Assembly (NCBI RefSeq): GCF_001522585.2
Contig: NZ_CP013373.1
Span: 2,232,001-2,296,000 of the forward strand
Length of the DNA stretch: 64,000 bases
DNA from: Burkholderia sp. NRF60-BP8
Lineage (GTDB): Bacteria; Pseudomonadota; Gammaproteobacteria; Burkholderiales; Burkholderiaceae
Direction of reading: 5' to 3'
The notes under the pieces were generated by a model. That model was not told where the DNA came from and searched no databases. It saw only the letters and a program-made list of their open reading frames with translations. Positions 39,411-50,964 of the stretch are shown one piece after another (within the stretch, counting starts at the first letter, position 1; each line of letters opens with the position of its first letter). Position numbers and translations under genes: made by a program.

Positions 39411-41900
39411 TTACCGGTCCATCCAGTACCGGCGCCGTTCGTCGCGATAGCGCGCGAAGGCAAACCCGGCGCCCGCCGGCGCGACGTCGAACCGCACGGC
39501 GCCGTCGCGATCGGTGCGCGGCAGCGGAATCCCGCGCGCCTCGTAGCGGGCGAGCACGGTCCGGTGCGGATGCCCGAAACGATTGCGATAGCCTACAGGA
39601 AATACCGCGACGCGCGGCCCGACCGAATCGAGGAAAGGCTCGACCGACGACGTGCGGCTGCCGTGGTGCGGCACGACCAGGATCTGCGCGGCCAGCGCGT
39701 CGCGCGCATCGGCCACCAGCCGGCGCTCGGCGGCGGCCTCGATGTCGCCCGTCAGCAGTGCCGACGTGCCGCCCGCATCGATGCGCAGCACACACGATTG
39801 GCCGTTCGACGAACCCGTGCCCACCCCGCCCGGCGGCCACAGCATCGTGAAGACGACGCCGTCCCAGGTCCACCGCTGCCCGGCCGCGCACGGCAGCCGA
39901 TCGGCCACGCCCGCCGCCTGCGCATCGCGCCACAGCCGGTGCCGCGGCGCAATGCCGGCCAGCAACTGGCGCACGTCGGCAGCCGCATAAACGGCCGCTG
40001 CGCCGCCCGCATGATCGGCATCCGCATGACTGAGCACGAGCGAATCGATCGTCGCGATGCCCCGCGCCCGCAACGCCGGCGCGACGATCCGCGTACCGGC
40101 GTGGGACGACTCCGCACCCGGCCCCGCATCGAACAGCAAGGCCCGCCGCGCCGTTTCGACCAGTACCGCCGCGCCCTGCCCGACGTCGAGCACGGTCAGC
40201 CGGAAGCCGCCCGCCGGCGGCGCATCCGGCGCCGGCGCGACGAGCGGCAGCCACGTCAGCGGCGCCGCCCAGCGCAGCGGCCAGCCGCGCGGCATCAGCG
40301 CCCACGCGACACCCACGCATGCCAGCACCAGCACCGGCCAGTCGGGCATGCGCAGCCAGAACACGCCGGCCGGCCAATCGGCCAGGTGCCCGAGCAGCGT
40401 CATCATCGGCGCGAGCGCCGCATGCGCAAGCCGAAAGGCAGCCGCGTCGAGCGGCGGCGGCAACGCGATGCCGGCCAGCACGACCGGCGTCACGACCGAG
40501 CTGACCCACGGAATCGCGAACGCATTGCCGAACGGCCCCGACAGGGAAATCTGCGCGAACCATGCGGCGGTGAGCGGCGCGAGCCCGATCGTCACCGCGT
40601 ACTGCACGCGCGTCGCCTCGGCGACGCGGCGCCGGCAGCGCGTCGCCCACGCACGCAACCGGCTCCGCGAGCCGGTCGCGCCGCTCTCCGCGCCCGCTTC
40701 GTCGAGCTCGTCGGCCTCGCGCACCGCGCGCCAGCCGGCGACGGCCAGCAGGATCACCGCGACCGCACCGAACGACAGCCAGAACCCGGCCGACAGCACG
40801 GCCCACGGGTCGGCGAGCAGCACGCCGCCGAGCGCCACGCACAGCACCGCCGACGTCGGCACGCTGCGGCCGGCCAGATACGCGATGCCGCCGCCCGCGA
40901 TCATCCACCACGCGCGCTGTGCCGGCACGTTGAAGCCGGCGAGCGCGGCGTAGCCGGCCGCCGCAGCCAGCGCGGCGAGCGCGGCCGCGTACGGCGCCGG
41001 CAGCACGAGCGTCGCGGCCCGTCCGCGCCAGCGCACGCGGCGCCAGACCATCGAGACGAGCCAGCCGGCGATCGCGCCGACCAGCCCGACATGGAGACCG
41101 GAAATCGCGACCAGATGGCTCGTGCCCGTGTTGCGCAGCACGCGCCAATCGTCGTCGCCGATGCCCGACTGGTCGCCGATCGCCAGCGCGGCGACGATGC
41201 CGCGATGCGCCGCATCGGTACCGAGCCCCTCGCCGATGCGTGCCCGCAGCATGTCGCGCACCCGATCGATCGATGCACGCCAGCCCGATGCGCGCGCATC
41301 GAGCAATACCGCCCGACGCGGCGCACTGACATAGCCGATCGCGCGAATGCCCGCGGCGAGCCACGCCGCCTCGCTGTCGCGCACGCCGGGATTGGCCTCG
41401 GCATGCGGACGCTTGAGACGCACGACGAAACGCCAGCGCTGGGCCGCACGCAAATCGGGAAGCGCATCGCGTGTCGCGGATGCGCCATACGCGCGCCACG
41501 ACAACCGGATCAACGGCGGAAAACGGGTGAGCCCCGCATCGTTCGATTCGACCGCGAACAGCAGCCGCGCACTTGTCTCGTCGACGACGGGCAGCCCGCG
41601 GATCACGCCCGTGACGACGATGTCGCGCCCTTCCCACTCGACGGGCAGACTGTCGCGCAGCCGCCATTCGGCCCGCGCGGCCGCATAGCCGAATCCCGCG
41701 ACGCAGGCCGCGACCGCGCACAACATCCATCCGCCTACGACGACCGCGCGCGTGCGCCGACGACGCGCGCACCACGCGCCCAGCGCCGCGCAGCCCGCGA
41801 GCACGGCTGCTCCGATCGTCCATGCGATCGCCCCCGGCAACGCCGCCTGCCGCTGCAGCACGACGACGCCGAGCGCGAACGCGATCCACCACACGCGCAT
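39411..41900 (-). CDS. comEC: DNA internalization competence protein ComEC/Rec2
   Basis: ComEC forms the inner-membrane channel that takes up single-stranded DNA in transformation. The 829-residue protein has an N-terminal DUF4131/OB-type region (about 1-220), a multi-pass competence domain with GTSHLVAISGLHVGLVGAIAGW, and a C-terminal metallo-beta-lactamase-like domain (about 560 to the end) with LSHADADHAGG and VPHHGSRTS, whose metal residues are intact. The length is as expected for the three-domain form. The ATG at 41900 has GAGG before it. It is downstream of tatD after 57 bases, so the two may be co-transcribed. Other com genes are not in the window. Confidence 0.93.
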   Translation of the reverse strand: MRVWWIAFALGVVVLQRQAALPGAIAWTIGAAVLAGCAALGAWCARRRRTRAVVVGGWMLCAVAACVAGFGYAAARAEWRLRDSLPVEWEGRDIVVTGVIRGLPVVDETSARLLFAVESNDAGLTRFPPLIRLSWRAYGASATRDALPDLRAAQRWRFVVRLKRPHAEANPGVRDSEAAWLAAGIRAIGYVSAPRRAVLLDARASGWRASIDRVRDMLRARIGEGLGTDAAHRGIVAALAIGDQSGIGDDDWRVLRNTGTSHLVAISGLHVGLVGAIAGWLVSMVWRRVRWRGRAATLVLPAPYAAALAALAAAAGYAALAGFNVPAQRAWWMIAGGGIAYLAGRSVPTSAVLCVALGGVLLADPWAVLSAGFWLSFGAVAVILLAVAGWRAVREADELDEAGAESGATGSRSRLRAWATRCRRRVAEATRVQYAVTIGLAPLTAAWFAQISLSGPFGNAFAIPWVSSVVTPVVLAGIALPPPLDAAAFRLAHAALAPMMTLLGHLADWPAGVFWLRMPDWPVLVLACVGVAWALMPRGWPLRWAAPLTWLPLVAPAPDAPPAGGFRLTVLDVGQGAAVLVETARRALLFDAGPGAESSHAGTRIVAPALRARGIATIDSLVLSHADADHAGGAAAVYAAADVRQLLAGIAPRHRLWRDAQAAGVADRLPCAAGQRWTWDGVVFTMLWPPGGVGTGSSNGQSCVLRIDAGGTSALLTGDIEAAAERRLVADARDALAAQILVVPHHGSRTSSVEPFLDSVGPRVAVFPVGYRNRFGHPHRTVLARYEARGIPLPRTDRDGAVRFDVAPAGAGFAFARYRDERRRYWMDR

Positions 41901-41957
41901 TCCGCCTCCTCGTCGACCCGGCGCCGCCCCTGCCCATGCGGCGCCTTCCGGCAACGA

Positions 41958-42746
41958 TTATGCGGACGAAAGCGCGAGTCGCGGCAGCGCGGCGAGCGCG
42001 TTAGCCGAAGTGCATAGGGACAATTCGCCGGCATCGAGCCCGCGCAGTTCGGCGAGCACGCCGCCGATGCGCGGCACCTGGTCGGGCGTATTGCGGGATT
42101 TGTATGCCCATTCGGGCGCGATGTCGGGCGCGTCGGTCTCGACGACGAGCGCGTCGAGCGGCAATTCGGCGGCGAGCCGGCGGATCTGCCGCGCGCGCGT
42201 GAAGGTCACGTTGCCGCCGAAGCCGAGATGCAGCCCCTGCGCAAGATACGCGTCGGCCTGCTGGAAACTGCCGTTGAACGCATGCGCGATGCCGCGCCGT
42301 ACGCCGAAACGGCGCAGCCCGGCCAGCACGCGGTCCTGCGACTTGCGCACGTGGCAGAGCACCGGCAGATCGAATTCCCGCGCCAGCCTGAGCTGGCCCT
42401 GGTAGAAGAACTGCTGCCGGTCTTCGTCGAGGCCCGGCACGAAATAGTCGAGCCCGATCTCGCCGATCGCGACGAAACGCGGATCGTCGAGACTCGCCTC
42501 GATCTCCATGCGCAGCCGGTCGAGATCCGCATCGCGCGCTTGCGGCGTATACATCGGATGGATGCCGAGCGCGTACACCGCGCCCGGCGTGCGGTGCGCG
42601 AGTTCGCGCACCGTCGTGAAGTTGTCGCGCCCGATGCTCGGGATCACGATGCGCGACACGCCGGCCGCGCGCGCAGCCTGCGCGACCGCGTCGCGGTCGG
42701 CGTCGAACTCGGCGGCATCGAGATGGCAGTGCGTGTCGATCCACAT
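41958..42746 (-). CDS. TatD family metal-dependent hydrolase
   Basis: A 262-residue TIM-barrel hydrolase of the TatD family, which includes DNA exonucleases and D-Tyr-tRNA deacylase-like members. Metal ligands are DTHCHLD (His6, His8), IGEIGLDYF, VLCHVRKS, AHAFNGS and ETDAPDI. It is shorter than E. coli TatD but has all motifs. The ATG at 42746 begins MWIDTHCHL; an earlier frame extension reads as noncoding. The family's in vivo role is not settled. It lies between lolD and comEC on the same strand, with gaps of 66 and 57 bases. Confidence 0.92.
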   Translation of the reverse strand: MWIDTHCHLDAAEFDADRDAVAQAARAAGVSRIVIPSIGRDNFTTVRELAHRTPGAVYALGIHPMYTPQARDADLDRLRMEIEASLDDPRFVAIGEIGLDYFVPGLDEDRQQFFYQGQLRLAREFDLPVLCHVRKSQDRVLAGLRRFGVRRGIAHAFNGSFQQADAYLAQGLHLGFGGNVTFTRARQIRRLAAELPLDALVVETDAPDIAPEWAYKSRNTPDQVPRIGGVLAELRGLDAGELSLCTSANALAALPRLALSSA

Positions 42747-42812
42747 GGCAGCGGTCCTGCGCCGTTGCGCCGTGCCGGACGAGCCGGCGACCGGCCGCAC
42801 GCGCGTTGCTTC

Positions 42813-43569
<757 letters not shown>

Positions 43570-43577
<8 letters not shown>

Positions 43578-44823
43578 AGCGGAGCGCCTCCGCGGGCTTC
43601 ACCTTCGCGCCGCGCCAGCTCGGATAGAGCGTGGCGACGGCCGACAGCGCGAACGCGATCAACCCGATCCGGATCACGTCGCTCGCGACGAGTTCGGACG
43701 GCAGTTCGCTGATGAAGTACACGGACGGCGGCAGGAACTGCACGCCGAACAGGTGCTCGATCATCGGGATCAGCCACGGGATGCTCCATGCGATCAGGCA
43801 GCCGAGCGCGACGCCGGACGCGGTGCCGACGAAGCCGATCGTCACGCCCTGCACGACGAAAATCTTCATGATCGACCCCGGCTGCGCGCCGAGCGTGCGC
43901 AGGATCGCGATGTCGGCCTGCTTGTTGGTCACCGTCATCACGAGCGACGACACGAGGTTGAACGCGGCCACCGCGATGATCAGCGTGAGGATGATGAACA
44001 TCATCCGCTTCTCGATCTGCACGGCCGAGAACCAGGTCTTGTTCTGCTGGGTCCAGTCGCGAATGTACAGGCTGCCCGACAGCGTATGCGACAGCTCGAC
44101 CGCGACCTGCGGCGCCTTCTGCATGTCGGTGAGCCGCAGCCGCACGCCGGTCGGCGCGCTCATCCGGAACAACGCCTCGGCGTCGCGGATGTTGATCATC
44201 GCGAGCGTGCTGTCGTATTCGTAGTGGCCCGATTCGAACACGCCGACGACCGTGAACTGCTTCAGGCGCGGCATCATGCCGGCCGGCGTGATCGACCCTT
44301 CGGGCGCGACGAGCGTGACCTTGTCGCCGACCGTCACGCCGAGGTTGCCGGCGAGCGCGTCGCCGAGCACGATGCCGAACTGGCCCGGCACGAGCGCATC
44401 GAGCTTGCCTGCCTTCATGTCCTTGCCGATGTCCGACACCTGCGGTTCGAGCGACGGCTCGATCCCGCGCAGCATCACGCCGCTCACCGAGTCCTGGCGC
44501 GTGAGCAGCGCCTGCGCGTCGACGTACGGCGCCGCGCCGATCACCGACGGATTGCGGCGCGCTTCCTGCGCGGTCAGTTGCCAGTCGGGCATCGAACCCG
44601 TCGGCGAGAACACCTCGACGTGCGCGAGCACCGACAGCATGCGGTCGCGCACTTCCTTCTGGAAGCCGTTCATCACCGACAGCACGACGATCAGCGCCGC
44701 GACGCCGAGCGCGATCCCGAGCATCGAGACGAGCGCGATGAAGGAAATGAAGCCGTTGCCGGTCGTGCGTTTGCCGGCGCGCGTGTAGCGCCAGCCGATT
44801 TGCCATTCGTACGGAAGTTTCAA
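43570..44823 (-). CDS. lolC: lipoprotein-releasing ABC transporter permease LolC/LolE
   Basis: The permease subunit of the Lol release machine. The 417-residue protein has the four-TM MacB/FtsX layout: TM1 about residues 20-45, a large periplasmic domain about 50-270, and TM2-4 at about 270-400. Only one permease gene is present next to lolD, so a LolF-like homodimer is likely here instead of the LolC-LolE pair of E. coli. The start appears to be a TTG at 44823 ([17 protein letters not shown]) with AAAGGA six bases upstream. A 148-base gap separates it from the divergent unknown gene. Confidence 0.95.
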
Positions 44824-44971
44824 GCGAATCCTTTCTGCTGGTTACGGCGGGGATGGCGGCCCGCGGCCGGACCGCCATCCGGCGGCAGCCGCCCGGGCGC
44901 GAGCGAAAAAACGGTCGCCGGACGCGAACGGGCCGTCGGCCGGCCCGATCACGCGCGCAGTTTGCCATACA

Positions 44972-46048
44972 ATGCGCACCATCATGCACGACCGACGCCT
45001 CCATTTTCTCGTTCCGTTCGCGCTGCCGTCGGCGGCCGATGCGGCCTCGTCCCTGCACACGCTGGACAGCCCCGCGCTCCAAAAGTTGCTCGCCCGCGCG
45101 AGCCTCGTCGAGCGCGTGGCCGGCGAGGACTTCCAGCGCACGCTGCCGCACGAACGCTGGCTGGCAAGCCGGTTCGGCGCCACGCAAGGCAACGCCGCGG
45201 ACGAGGCGCCGCTCGCGCCCTACATGCTGCTGGCCGACGGCGGCGATCCCGGCGCGCATGCATGGGCGTGCGTCGAGCCCGTGCACGTCGAAATCGCGCA
45301 CGATCACCTGGTGCTCGTCGATCCGGCCGCCCTCGCGCTCGACGACGGCGACGCAGCCGCGCTGCTCGCGGTCGCGCGGCCGCTGATCGAGGAGCTGGGC
45401 GTGCGGCTCGAAGCGCCGAACCCGGCGCGCTGGTATCTGTCGAGCGACCAGCTTGCGCGCCTCGCCGGCGCCGCGCCGCTGCGCGCCAGCGGCCGCAACA
45501 TCGAGATCTGGCTGCCTCACGAGGCACATACGGGCGAGCGCTCGCGGATGTGGATGAAACTGCAGAACGAAGTGCAGATGGCGTGGTTCCAGCATCCGGT
45601 GAACGAAGCCCGCGAGGCCCGTGGGTTGCCGGCCGTCAATTCGATCTGGTTCCATGCACAGGGCACGCTGAAGCCGGTCGGCAAGCCGTTCGCACGCGTG
45701 CTGTCCGCGTCGCCCGCCGCACTCGGCCTCGCGCGCGCCGCGCAATCCGAAGCGGGCCGCCCGCCCGCGACGTTCGGCGCGCTGCCGGCCGCCGATGGCG
45801 CGACGCTCGTCGAGCTGCCGGCGCTGACCACCCCGTTCATCGAGCAGGACTGGGCGCGCTGGCACGACGGGCTCGCCGCGCTCGAGCGCGACTGGTTCGC
45901 GCCGGCGCTCGCCGCGCTGCAGAACGGCGAGTTGGCGGCCGTCGATTTCACGCTGTGCGGCGACACGAGCTCCGTGACGCTGCATGCGACCCGCGGCGAT
46001 CTGCGCAAGTTCTGGCGCCGCCGCGCGCTCGCCTCCCTGTTCGAATAA
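44972..46048 (+). CDS. conserved protein of unknown function upstream of recJ
   Basis: A 358-residue soluble protein that I recognise as a recurrent neighbour of recJ in betaproteobacteria, but with no established function. It has no signal peptide or membrane segment. Notable parts are DRRLHFLVPFALPS at the start, a long middle with NIEIWLPHEAHTGERSRMWMKLQNE, and WFHAQGTLKPVGKP; some databases loosely link such proteins to phosphoglycerate mutase or regulators, which I would not adopt. The start could be the ATG at 44972 or, four codons on, at 44984; a TACAAT overlaps the first, which favours the second. recJ follows after 14 bases, so they are co-transcribed. Confidence 0.75.
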   Translation: MRTIMHDRRLHFLVPFALPSAADAASSLHTLDSPALQKLLARASLVERVAGEDFQRTLPHERWLASRFGATQGNAADEAPLAPYMLLADGGDPGAHAWACVEPVHVEIAHDHLVLVDPAALALDDGDAAALLAVARPLIEELGVRLEAPNPARWYLSSDQLARLAGAAPLRASGRNIEIWLPHEAHTGERSRMWMKLQNEVQMAWFQHPVNEAREARGLPAVNSIWFHAQGTLKPVGKPFARVLSASPAALGLARAAQSEAGRPPATFGALPAADGATLVELPALTTPFIEQDWARWHDGLAALERDWFAPALAALQNGELAAVDFTLCGDTSSVTLHATRGDLRKFWRRRALASLFE

Positions 46049-46062
46049 CAACGCCAACCCGT

Positions 46063-47760
46063 ATGACCCGGATCGTTACCCGCCCCGTCGCGCCCGCCGA
46101 CGCCGAAGCGCTCGCGCGCCACGGCCTGCACCCTGTCCTCGCGCGCCTGTACGCGTCGCGCGGCGTGCAGTCGCCCGTCGACATCGAGACCGCGCTCGCG
46201 CGCCTCGTGCCGCCCACCGAGCTGAAAGGCTGCGCCGATGCGGCGGTGCTGCTCGCCGACGCGATCGCCGACAAGCGGCGCCTGCTGGTCGTCGCCGACT
46301 ACGACTGCGACGGCGCGACCGCCTGCGCGGTCGCGGTGCGCGGCCTGCGGATGTTCGGCGCGCAGATCGACTACCTGGTGCCGAACCGCTTCGAATACGG
46401 CTACGGCCTCACGCCCGAGATCGTCGAGCTCGCGGCCGCGCGCAAGCCCGACCTGCTGATCACCGTCGACAACGGGATCGCGAGCGTCGCCGGCGTCGAA
46501 GCCGCGAACGCGCGCGGCATCGACGTGCTCGTGACCGATCACCACCTGCCCGGCGACGCGCTGCCCGCCGCGCGCGCGATCGTCAACCCGAACCAGCCGG
46601 GCTGCGCGTTCCCGAGCAAGCACCTCGCCGGCGTCGGCGTGATGTTCTACGTGCTGCTCGCGCTGCGCGCCGAGCTGCGCCGCCGCGGCGCGTTCGCGAG
46701 CAAGGAAGCCGAGCCGCGCCTCGACGGCCTGCTCGACCTCGTCGCGCTCGGCACCGTCGCCGACGTCGTGCGGCTCGACGGCAACAACCGCGTGCTCGTC
46801 GCGCAGGGGCTGCAGCGCATCCGCAACGGCCGCATGCAGCCGGGTGTCGCCGCGCTGTTCCGCGCCGCCGCGCGCGACGCGCGCACCGCGTCGGGCTTCG
46901 ACCTCGGCTTCGGCCTCGGCCCGCGCCTGAACGCCGCCGGACGGCTGTCCGACATGTCGCTCGGCATCGAATGCCTGATCACCGACGACATCGGCCACGC
47001 GTGGGATCTCGCGCAGCAGCTCGACGCGATGAACCGCGAGCGCCGCGAAATCGAGGCCGGCATGCAGCAGCAGGCGCTCGCCGATCTCGCCGACGTCGAT
47101 CCGGCCGACGCGTGCACGATCACGCTGTTCAATCCCGCGTGGCACCAGGGCGTGATCGGCATCGTCGCCGGCCGGCTCAAGGAAAAATTCCACCGCCCGT
47201 CGTTCACGTTCGCGCATGCCGACGACGAAGGCAAGCGGGTCAAGGGGTCCGGCCGGTCGATCGCGGGCTTTCACCTGCGCGACGCGCTCGACCTCGTCTC
47301 GAAACGCGAACCGGACCTGATCGTCGCGTTCGGCGGCCATGCGATGGCGGCCGGCCTCACGCTCGACACCGAAAACGTGCCGCGCTTCGCGGCCGCGTTC
47401 GAAGCCGTTGCGCGCGAATGGCTGTCCGACGACGCGCTCGCCCGCGTGATCGAGACCGACGGCGAACTCGAGGACGCGTACTTCACGCCGCAGTTCGTCG
47501 GCCTGCTCGACGAGGCCGTCTGGGGACAAGGGTTTCCGGCCCCGCTTTTCTCGGGGGAATTCGACGTCGTGTCGCAGTCGCTCGTGAAGGAAAAGCACCT
47601 GAAGCTGCAGCTTGCGCGCGGCCGCCAGCGCTTCAATGCGATCTGGTTCAACCACACCGAGCCGCTGCCGGCGAGCGCGCTGGTCGCGTACCGGCTCGTC
47701 GCCGATACGTGGAACGGCGTCACGCGCGTCCAGTTGGTCGTCGAACACGCGGCCGGTTGA
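46063..47760 (+). CDS. recJ: single-stranded-DNA-specific exonuclease RecJ
   Basis: RecJ is a 5'-to-3' single-strand exonuclease used in RecF-pathway recombination and mismatch repair. The 565-residue protein has the DHH-family motifs DYDCDG (residues 79-84) and VTDHHLPG (DHH at 159-161), the [11 protein letters not shown] segment, and [13 protein letters not shown], then the DHHA1 domain with [11 protein letters not shown] and [12 protein letters not shown], and a C-terminal OB fold. The length is near E. coli RecJ (577). The ATG at 46063 follows the unknown gene by 14 bases. mutS lies about 27 kb away on the same strand. Confidence 0.97.
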   Translation: MTRIVTRPVAPADAEALARHGLHPVLARLYASRGVQSPVDIETALARLVPPTELKGCADAAVLLADAIADKRRLLVVADYDCDGATACAVAVRGLRMFGAQIDYLVPNRFEYGYGLTPEIVELAAARKPDLLITVDNGIASVAGVEAANARGIDVLVTDHHLPGDALPAARAIVNPNQPGCAFPSKHLAGVGVMFYVLLALRAELRRRGAFASKEAEPRLDGLLDLVALGTVADVVRLDGNNRVLVAQGLQRIRNGRMQPGVAALFRAAARDARTASGFDLGFGLGPRLNAAGRLSDMSLGIECLITDDIGHAWDLAQQLDAMNRERREIEAGMQQQALADLADVDPADACTITLFNPAWHQGVIGIVAGRLKEKFHRPSFTFAHADDEGKRVKGSGRSIAGFHLRDALDLVSKREPDLIVAFGGHAMAAGLTLDTENVPRFAAAFEAVAREWLSDDALARVIETDGELEDAYFTPQFVGLLDEAVWGQGFPAPLFSGEFDVVSQSLVKEKHLKLQLARGRQRFNAIWFNHTEPLPASALVAYRLVADTWNGVTRVQLVVEHAAG

Positions 47761-47913
47761 GCACGCCGCCCGGCCCGCGACGCGCCGCCGCACACGTGCG
47801 CGCCGCGCCGGACGGGGCCGTCGACACGCGTGCAGGCACCGTTTGCGTCACCGGGCAACCCTGCCGATCGGCTATAATTCCGCTTTTTTACGAAGCCGGA
47901 ACAGCGAACGATC

Positions 47914-49018
47914 ATGGAAGCGGAACGTCTCAACGCGATCGAAAGCTCCCTGCTCGACCTGCGCAATCGCGCGGGCGAGCTTCGGGGGTATCTTTGACTA
48001 CGACGCCAAAGCTGCGCGTCTGACCGAAGTCAACAAGGAACTCGAAGACCCGAACGTCTGGAACGATTCGAAGAACGCCCAGGCGCTCGGCCGCGAGAAG
48101 AAGCTGCTCGAAGGCGTCGTCATGACGCTCACCGCGCTCGATAGCGACCTGCGCGACGCGCTCGACCTGTTCGAGCTGGCACGCGAGGAAGGCGACGAGG
48201 ATACGCTGCTCGCGTCGGAGGAGGACGCCGCGAAGCTCGAAGCGCGCGTCGGCGACATCGAGTTCCGCCGGATGTTCTCGAACCCGGCCGATCCGAACAA
48301 CTGCTTCATCGACATCCAAGCCGGCGCCGGCGGCACCGAGGCATGCGACTGGGCGTCGATGCTGCTGCGCCAGTACCTGCGCTACTGCGAACGCAAGGGC
48401 TTCAAGGCCGAGGTACTCGAAGAGTCCGACGGCGACGTCGCCGGCATCAAGAACGCGACGGTCAAGGTCACGGGCGAATACGCATACGGCTTCCTGCGTA
48501 CCGAAACGGGCATCCACCGCCTCGTGCGCAAGTCGCCGTTCGACTCGTCGGGCGGCCGCCACACGTCGTTCTCGTCGGTGTTCGTCTATCCGGAAATCGA
48601 CGACTCGATCGAAGTCGAGATCAACCCGGCGGACCTGCGCATCGACACGTACCGCGCGTCGGGCGCGGGTGGCCAGCACATCAACAAGACCGACTCCGCG
48701 GTGCGGATCACGCACATGCCGACGGGGATCGTCGTGCAGTGCCAGAACGACCGCTCGCAGCACCGCAACCGCGCCGAAGCGATGGCGATGCTGAAGTCGC
48801 GCCTGTACGAAGTCGAAATGCGCAAGCGCCAGGCCGAGCAGGACAAGCTCGAATCGAGCAAGACCGATGTGGGCTGGGGCCACCAGATCCGCTCGTACGT
48901 GCTCGACCAGAGCCGCGTGAAGGACCTGCGCACGAACGTCGAAATGAGCAACACGCGGGCGGTGCTCGACGGCGACCTCGACGACTTCATCAGCGCGAGC
49001 CTCAAACAGGGCGTGTAA
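47914..49018 (+). CDS. prfB: peptide chain release factor 2, with programmed +1 frameshift
   Basis: RF2 ends translation at UGA and UAA. The gene is read as 47914-47994 joined to 47996-49018 (367 residues). Codons 1-27 end at CTT, followed by an in-frame TGA at 47995-47997; skipping one base restores the frame with GAC. The slippery CTTTGAC is preceded by GGGGGT at the spacing that acts as an internal Shine-Dalgarno, as in E. coli. SPF (codon recognition) and GAGGQH (peptide release) are intact. Low RF2 lets ribosomes slip, so the protein controls its own level. lysS follows after 73 bases, as in E. coli. A TATAAT at 47873-47878 may be the -10. Confidence 0.98.
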
Positions 49019-49091
49019 GCGCCGCGGCGCGGCCTGTCCGCGCCGCCCTTTCCGTTCGCGTTGCCGCACCCCACTCCGAATTCCGACCATC

Positions 49092-50618
49092 ATGACCGAA
49101 TCGACCCAAACGCAGCCCGCCGTCACGGCGGACGACAACCAGATCATCGCCGAGCGCCGCGAGAAGCTGCGCGCGTTGCGCGAGCAAGGCGTCGCCTATC
49201 CGAACGACTTCCGGCCCGAGCATCACGCAGCCGACCTGCAGGCCAAATTCGCCGATTCGGACAAGGCCGCGCTCGAAGCGAACCCGGTCGAGGTGTCGGT
49301 GGCCGGCCGCATGATGCTCAAGCGCGTGATGGGCAAGGCGAGCTTCGCGACGGTGCAGGACGGGTCGGGCCAGATCCAGTTCTTCGTGACGCCGAACGAC
49401 GTCGGCGCCGACACCTACGACGCGTTCAAGAAGTGGGACCTCGGCGACATCGTCGCCGCGCGCGGCGTGCTGTTCCGCACCAACAAGGGCGAGCTGTCGG
49501 TCCAGTGCAAGGAGCTGCGCCTGCTGTCGAAGGCGCTGCGGCCGCTGCCGGACAAGTTCCACGGCCTGTCCGACCAGGAAATGCGCTACCGCCAGCGCTA
49601 CGTCGACCTGATCGTCACGCCGGAAACGCGCGACACGTTCCGCGCCCGCACGAAGACGATCGCGTCGATCCGCAAGTTCATGGACAACGCCGAGTTCATG
49701 GAAGTCGAAACGCCGATGCTGCACCCGATCCCGGGCGGCGCGGCCGCGAAGCCGTTCGTCACGCATCACAATGCGCTCGACATGCAGATGTTCCTGCGCA
49801 TCGCGCCGGAGCTGTACCTGAAGCGCCTGATCGTCGGCGGCTTCGAGCGCGTGTTCGAGATCAACCGCAATTTCCGGAACGAAGGCGTGTCGCCGCGTCA
49901 CAACCCGGAATTCACGATGATGGAGTTCTACGCCGCGTACACCGACTACCGCTGGCTGATGGACTTCACCGAGCAACTGATCCGTCAGGCGGCGATCGAT
50001 GCGCTCGGCACCGCGACGATCCAGTACCAGGGCCGCGAGCTCGACCTCGCGAAGCCGTTCCATCGCCTGACGATCACCCAGGCCATCCAGAAGTACGCAC
50101 CGAACTACACCGACGGCCAGCTGTCGGACGACGCGTTCCTGCGTACCGAACTGAAGCGCCTGGGCGTCGACGTGTCGCAGCCGGCGTTCCTGAACGCCGG
50201 CGTCGGCGCGCTGCAGCTCGCGCTGTTCGAGGAAACGGCCGAAGCGCAGCTGTGGGAACCGACGTTCATCATCGACTATCCGGTCGAGGTGTCGCCGCTC
50301 GCGCGCGCATCGGATACGGTGCCGGGCATCACCGAGCGTTTCGAGCTTTTCATGACCGGCCGCGAGATCGCGAACGGCTTCTCGGAGCTGAACGACCCGG
50401 AAGACCAGGCCGCGCGCTTCAAGAAGCAGGTCGAGAAAAAGGATGCAGGCGACGAGGAAGCGATGTTCTTCGACGCCGACTACATCCGCGCGCTCGAATA
50501 CGGGATGCCTCCGACGGGCGGCTGCGGGATCGGCATCGACCGTCTCGTGATGCTGCTGACCGACAGCCCGACGATCCGCGACGTGCTGCTGTTCCCGCAT
50601 CTGCGCCGCGAAGACTGA
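49092..50618 (+). CDS. lysS: lysine--tRNA ligase (class II)
   Basis: LysRS charges tRNA-Lys. The 508-residue protein has the N-terminal OB-fold anticodon domain (about 60-170) and the class II catalytic domain: motif 2 in [27 protein letters not shown] and motif 3 in [18 protein letters not shown]. The length is typical (E. coli 505). The ATG at 49092 is preceded by a short gap from prfB, so they are likely one operon. A GC hairpin at 50692-50707 follows. The order prfB-lysS is widely conserved. Confidence 0.98.
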   Translation: MTESTQTQPAVTADDNQIIAERREKLRALREQGVAYPNDFRPEHHAADLQAKFADSDKAALEANPVEVSVAGRMMLKRVMGKASFATVQDGSGQIQFFVTPNDVGADTYDAFKKWDLGDIVAARGVLFRTNKGELSVQCKELRLLSKALRPLPDKFHGLSDQEMRYRQRYVDLIVTPETRDTFRARTKTIASIRKFMDNAEFMEVETPMLHPIPGGAAAKPFVTHHNALDMQMFLRIAPELYLKRLIVGGFERVFEINRNFRNEGVSPRHNPEFTMMEFYAAYTDYRWLMDFTEQLIRQAAIDALGTATIQYQGRELDLAKPFHRLTITQAIQKYAPNYTDGQLSDDAFLRTELKRLGVDVSQPAFLNAGVGALQLALFEETAEAQLWEPTFIIDYPVEVSPLARASDTVPGITERFELFMTGREIANGFSELNDPEDQAARFKKQVEKKDAGDEEAMFFDADYIRALEYGMPPTGGCGIGIDRLVMLLTDSPTIRDVLLFPHLRRED

Positions 50619-50964
50619 CGCCGTGCCCCCGTATGCGCCGCGCCACGCGGTGCATACGGAGCGGCTTTGTAACCGCGCGTAAATCCTGCCCGCCGGCGTT
50701 CGCCGGCTTTCGCTCCTCCCCCGTTTTATTCCCTCGTCGCACCGGCCTTCTCCGGGTTTTCCCGATGGCGCCCGCCGCAGCCGTGCTGCAATTCGTTACA
50801 CCTTGATACGGCGCACCGCTCGGCCGTGGACGACACTCCTGTTGCGTCACCACGCATGACCACGGGACCAGAACGAGGCGCCGGAACGCCAAGTCTGCTC
50901 GCTCCCGAGCGTGGGATCCTGCTCCGGCGCAGTGTGCCGATCCGGATCGACATTGGAGAACAAA
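50619..50964. other. intergenic region between lysS and the glycine-zipper gene
   Basis: The left end has a palindrome GCCGGCG/CGCCGGC at 50692-50707 followed by TTTCG, a possible terminator for lysS. The remaining 250 bases contain no gene that I can support. The upstream frame of the next gene is open for only 18 codons here. Confidence 0.5.
50691..50711 (+). terminator. possible terminator after lysS
   Basis: A perfect 7-bp palindrome with a 2-base centre (GCCGGCG TT CGCCGGC; in practice a 4-base loop) is followed by TTTCG. The short T-run makes it a weak candidate. Confidence 0.4.

Noticed and set aside
47995..47997. In-frame stop early in prfB, suggesting a pseudogene
   Set aside because: The context CTT-TGA-C with an upstream Shine-Dalgarno-like GGGGGT is the standard programmed frameshift of RF2, and the rest of the protein is intact.
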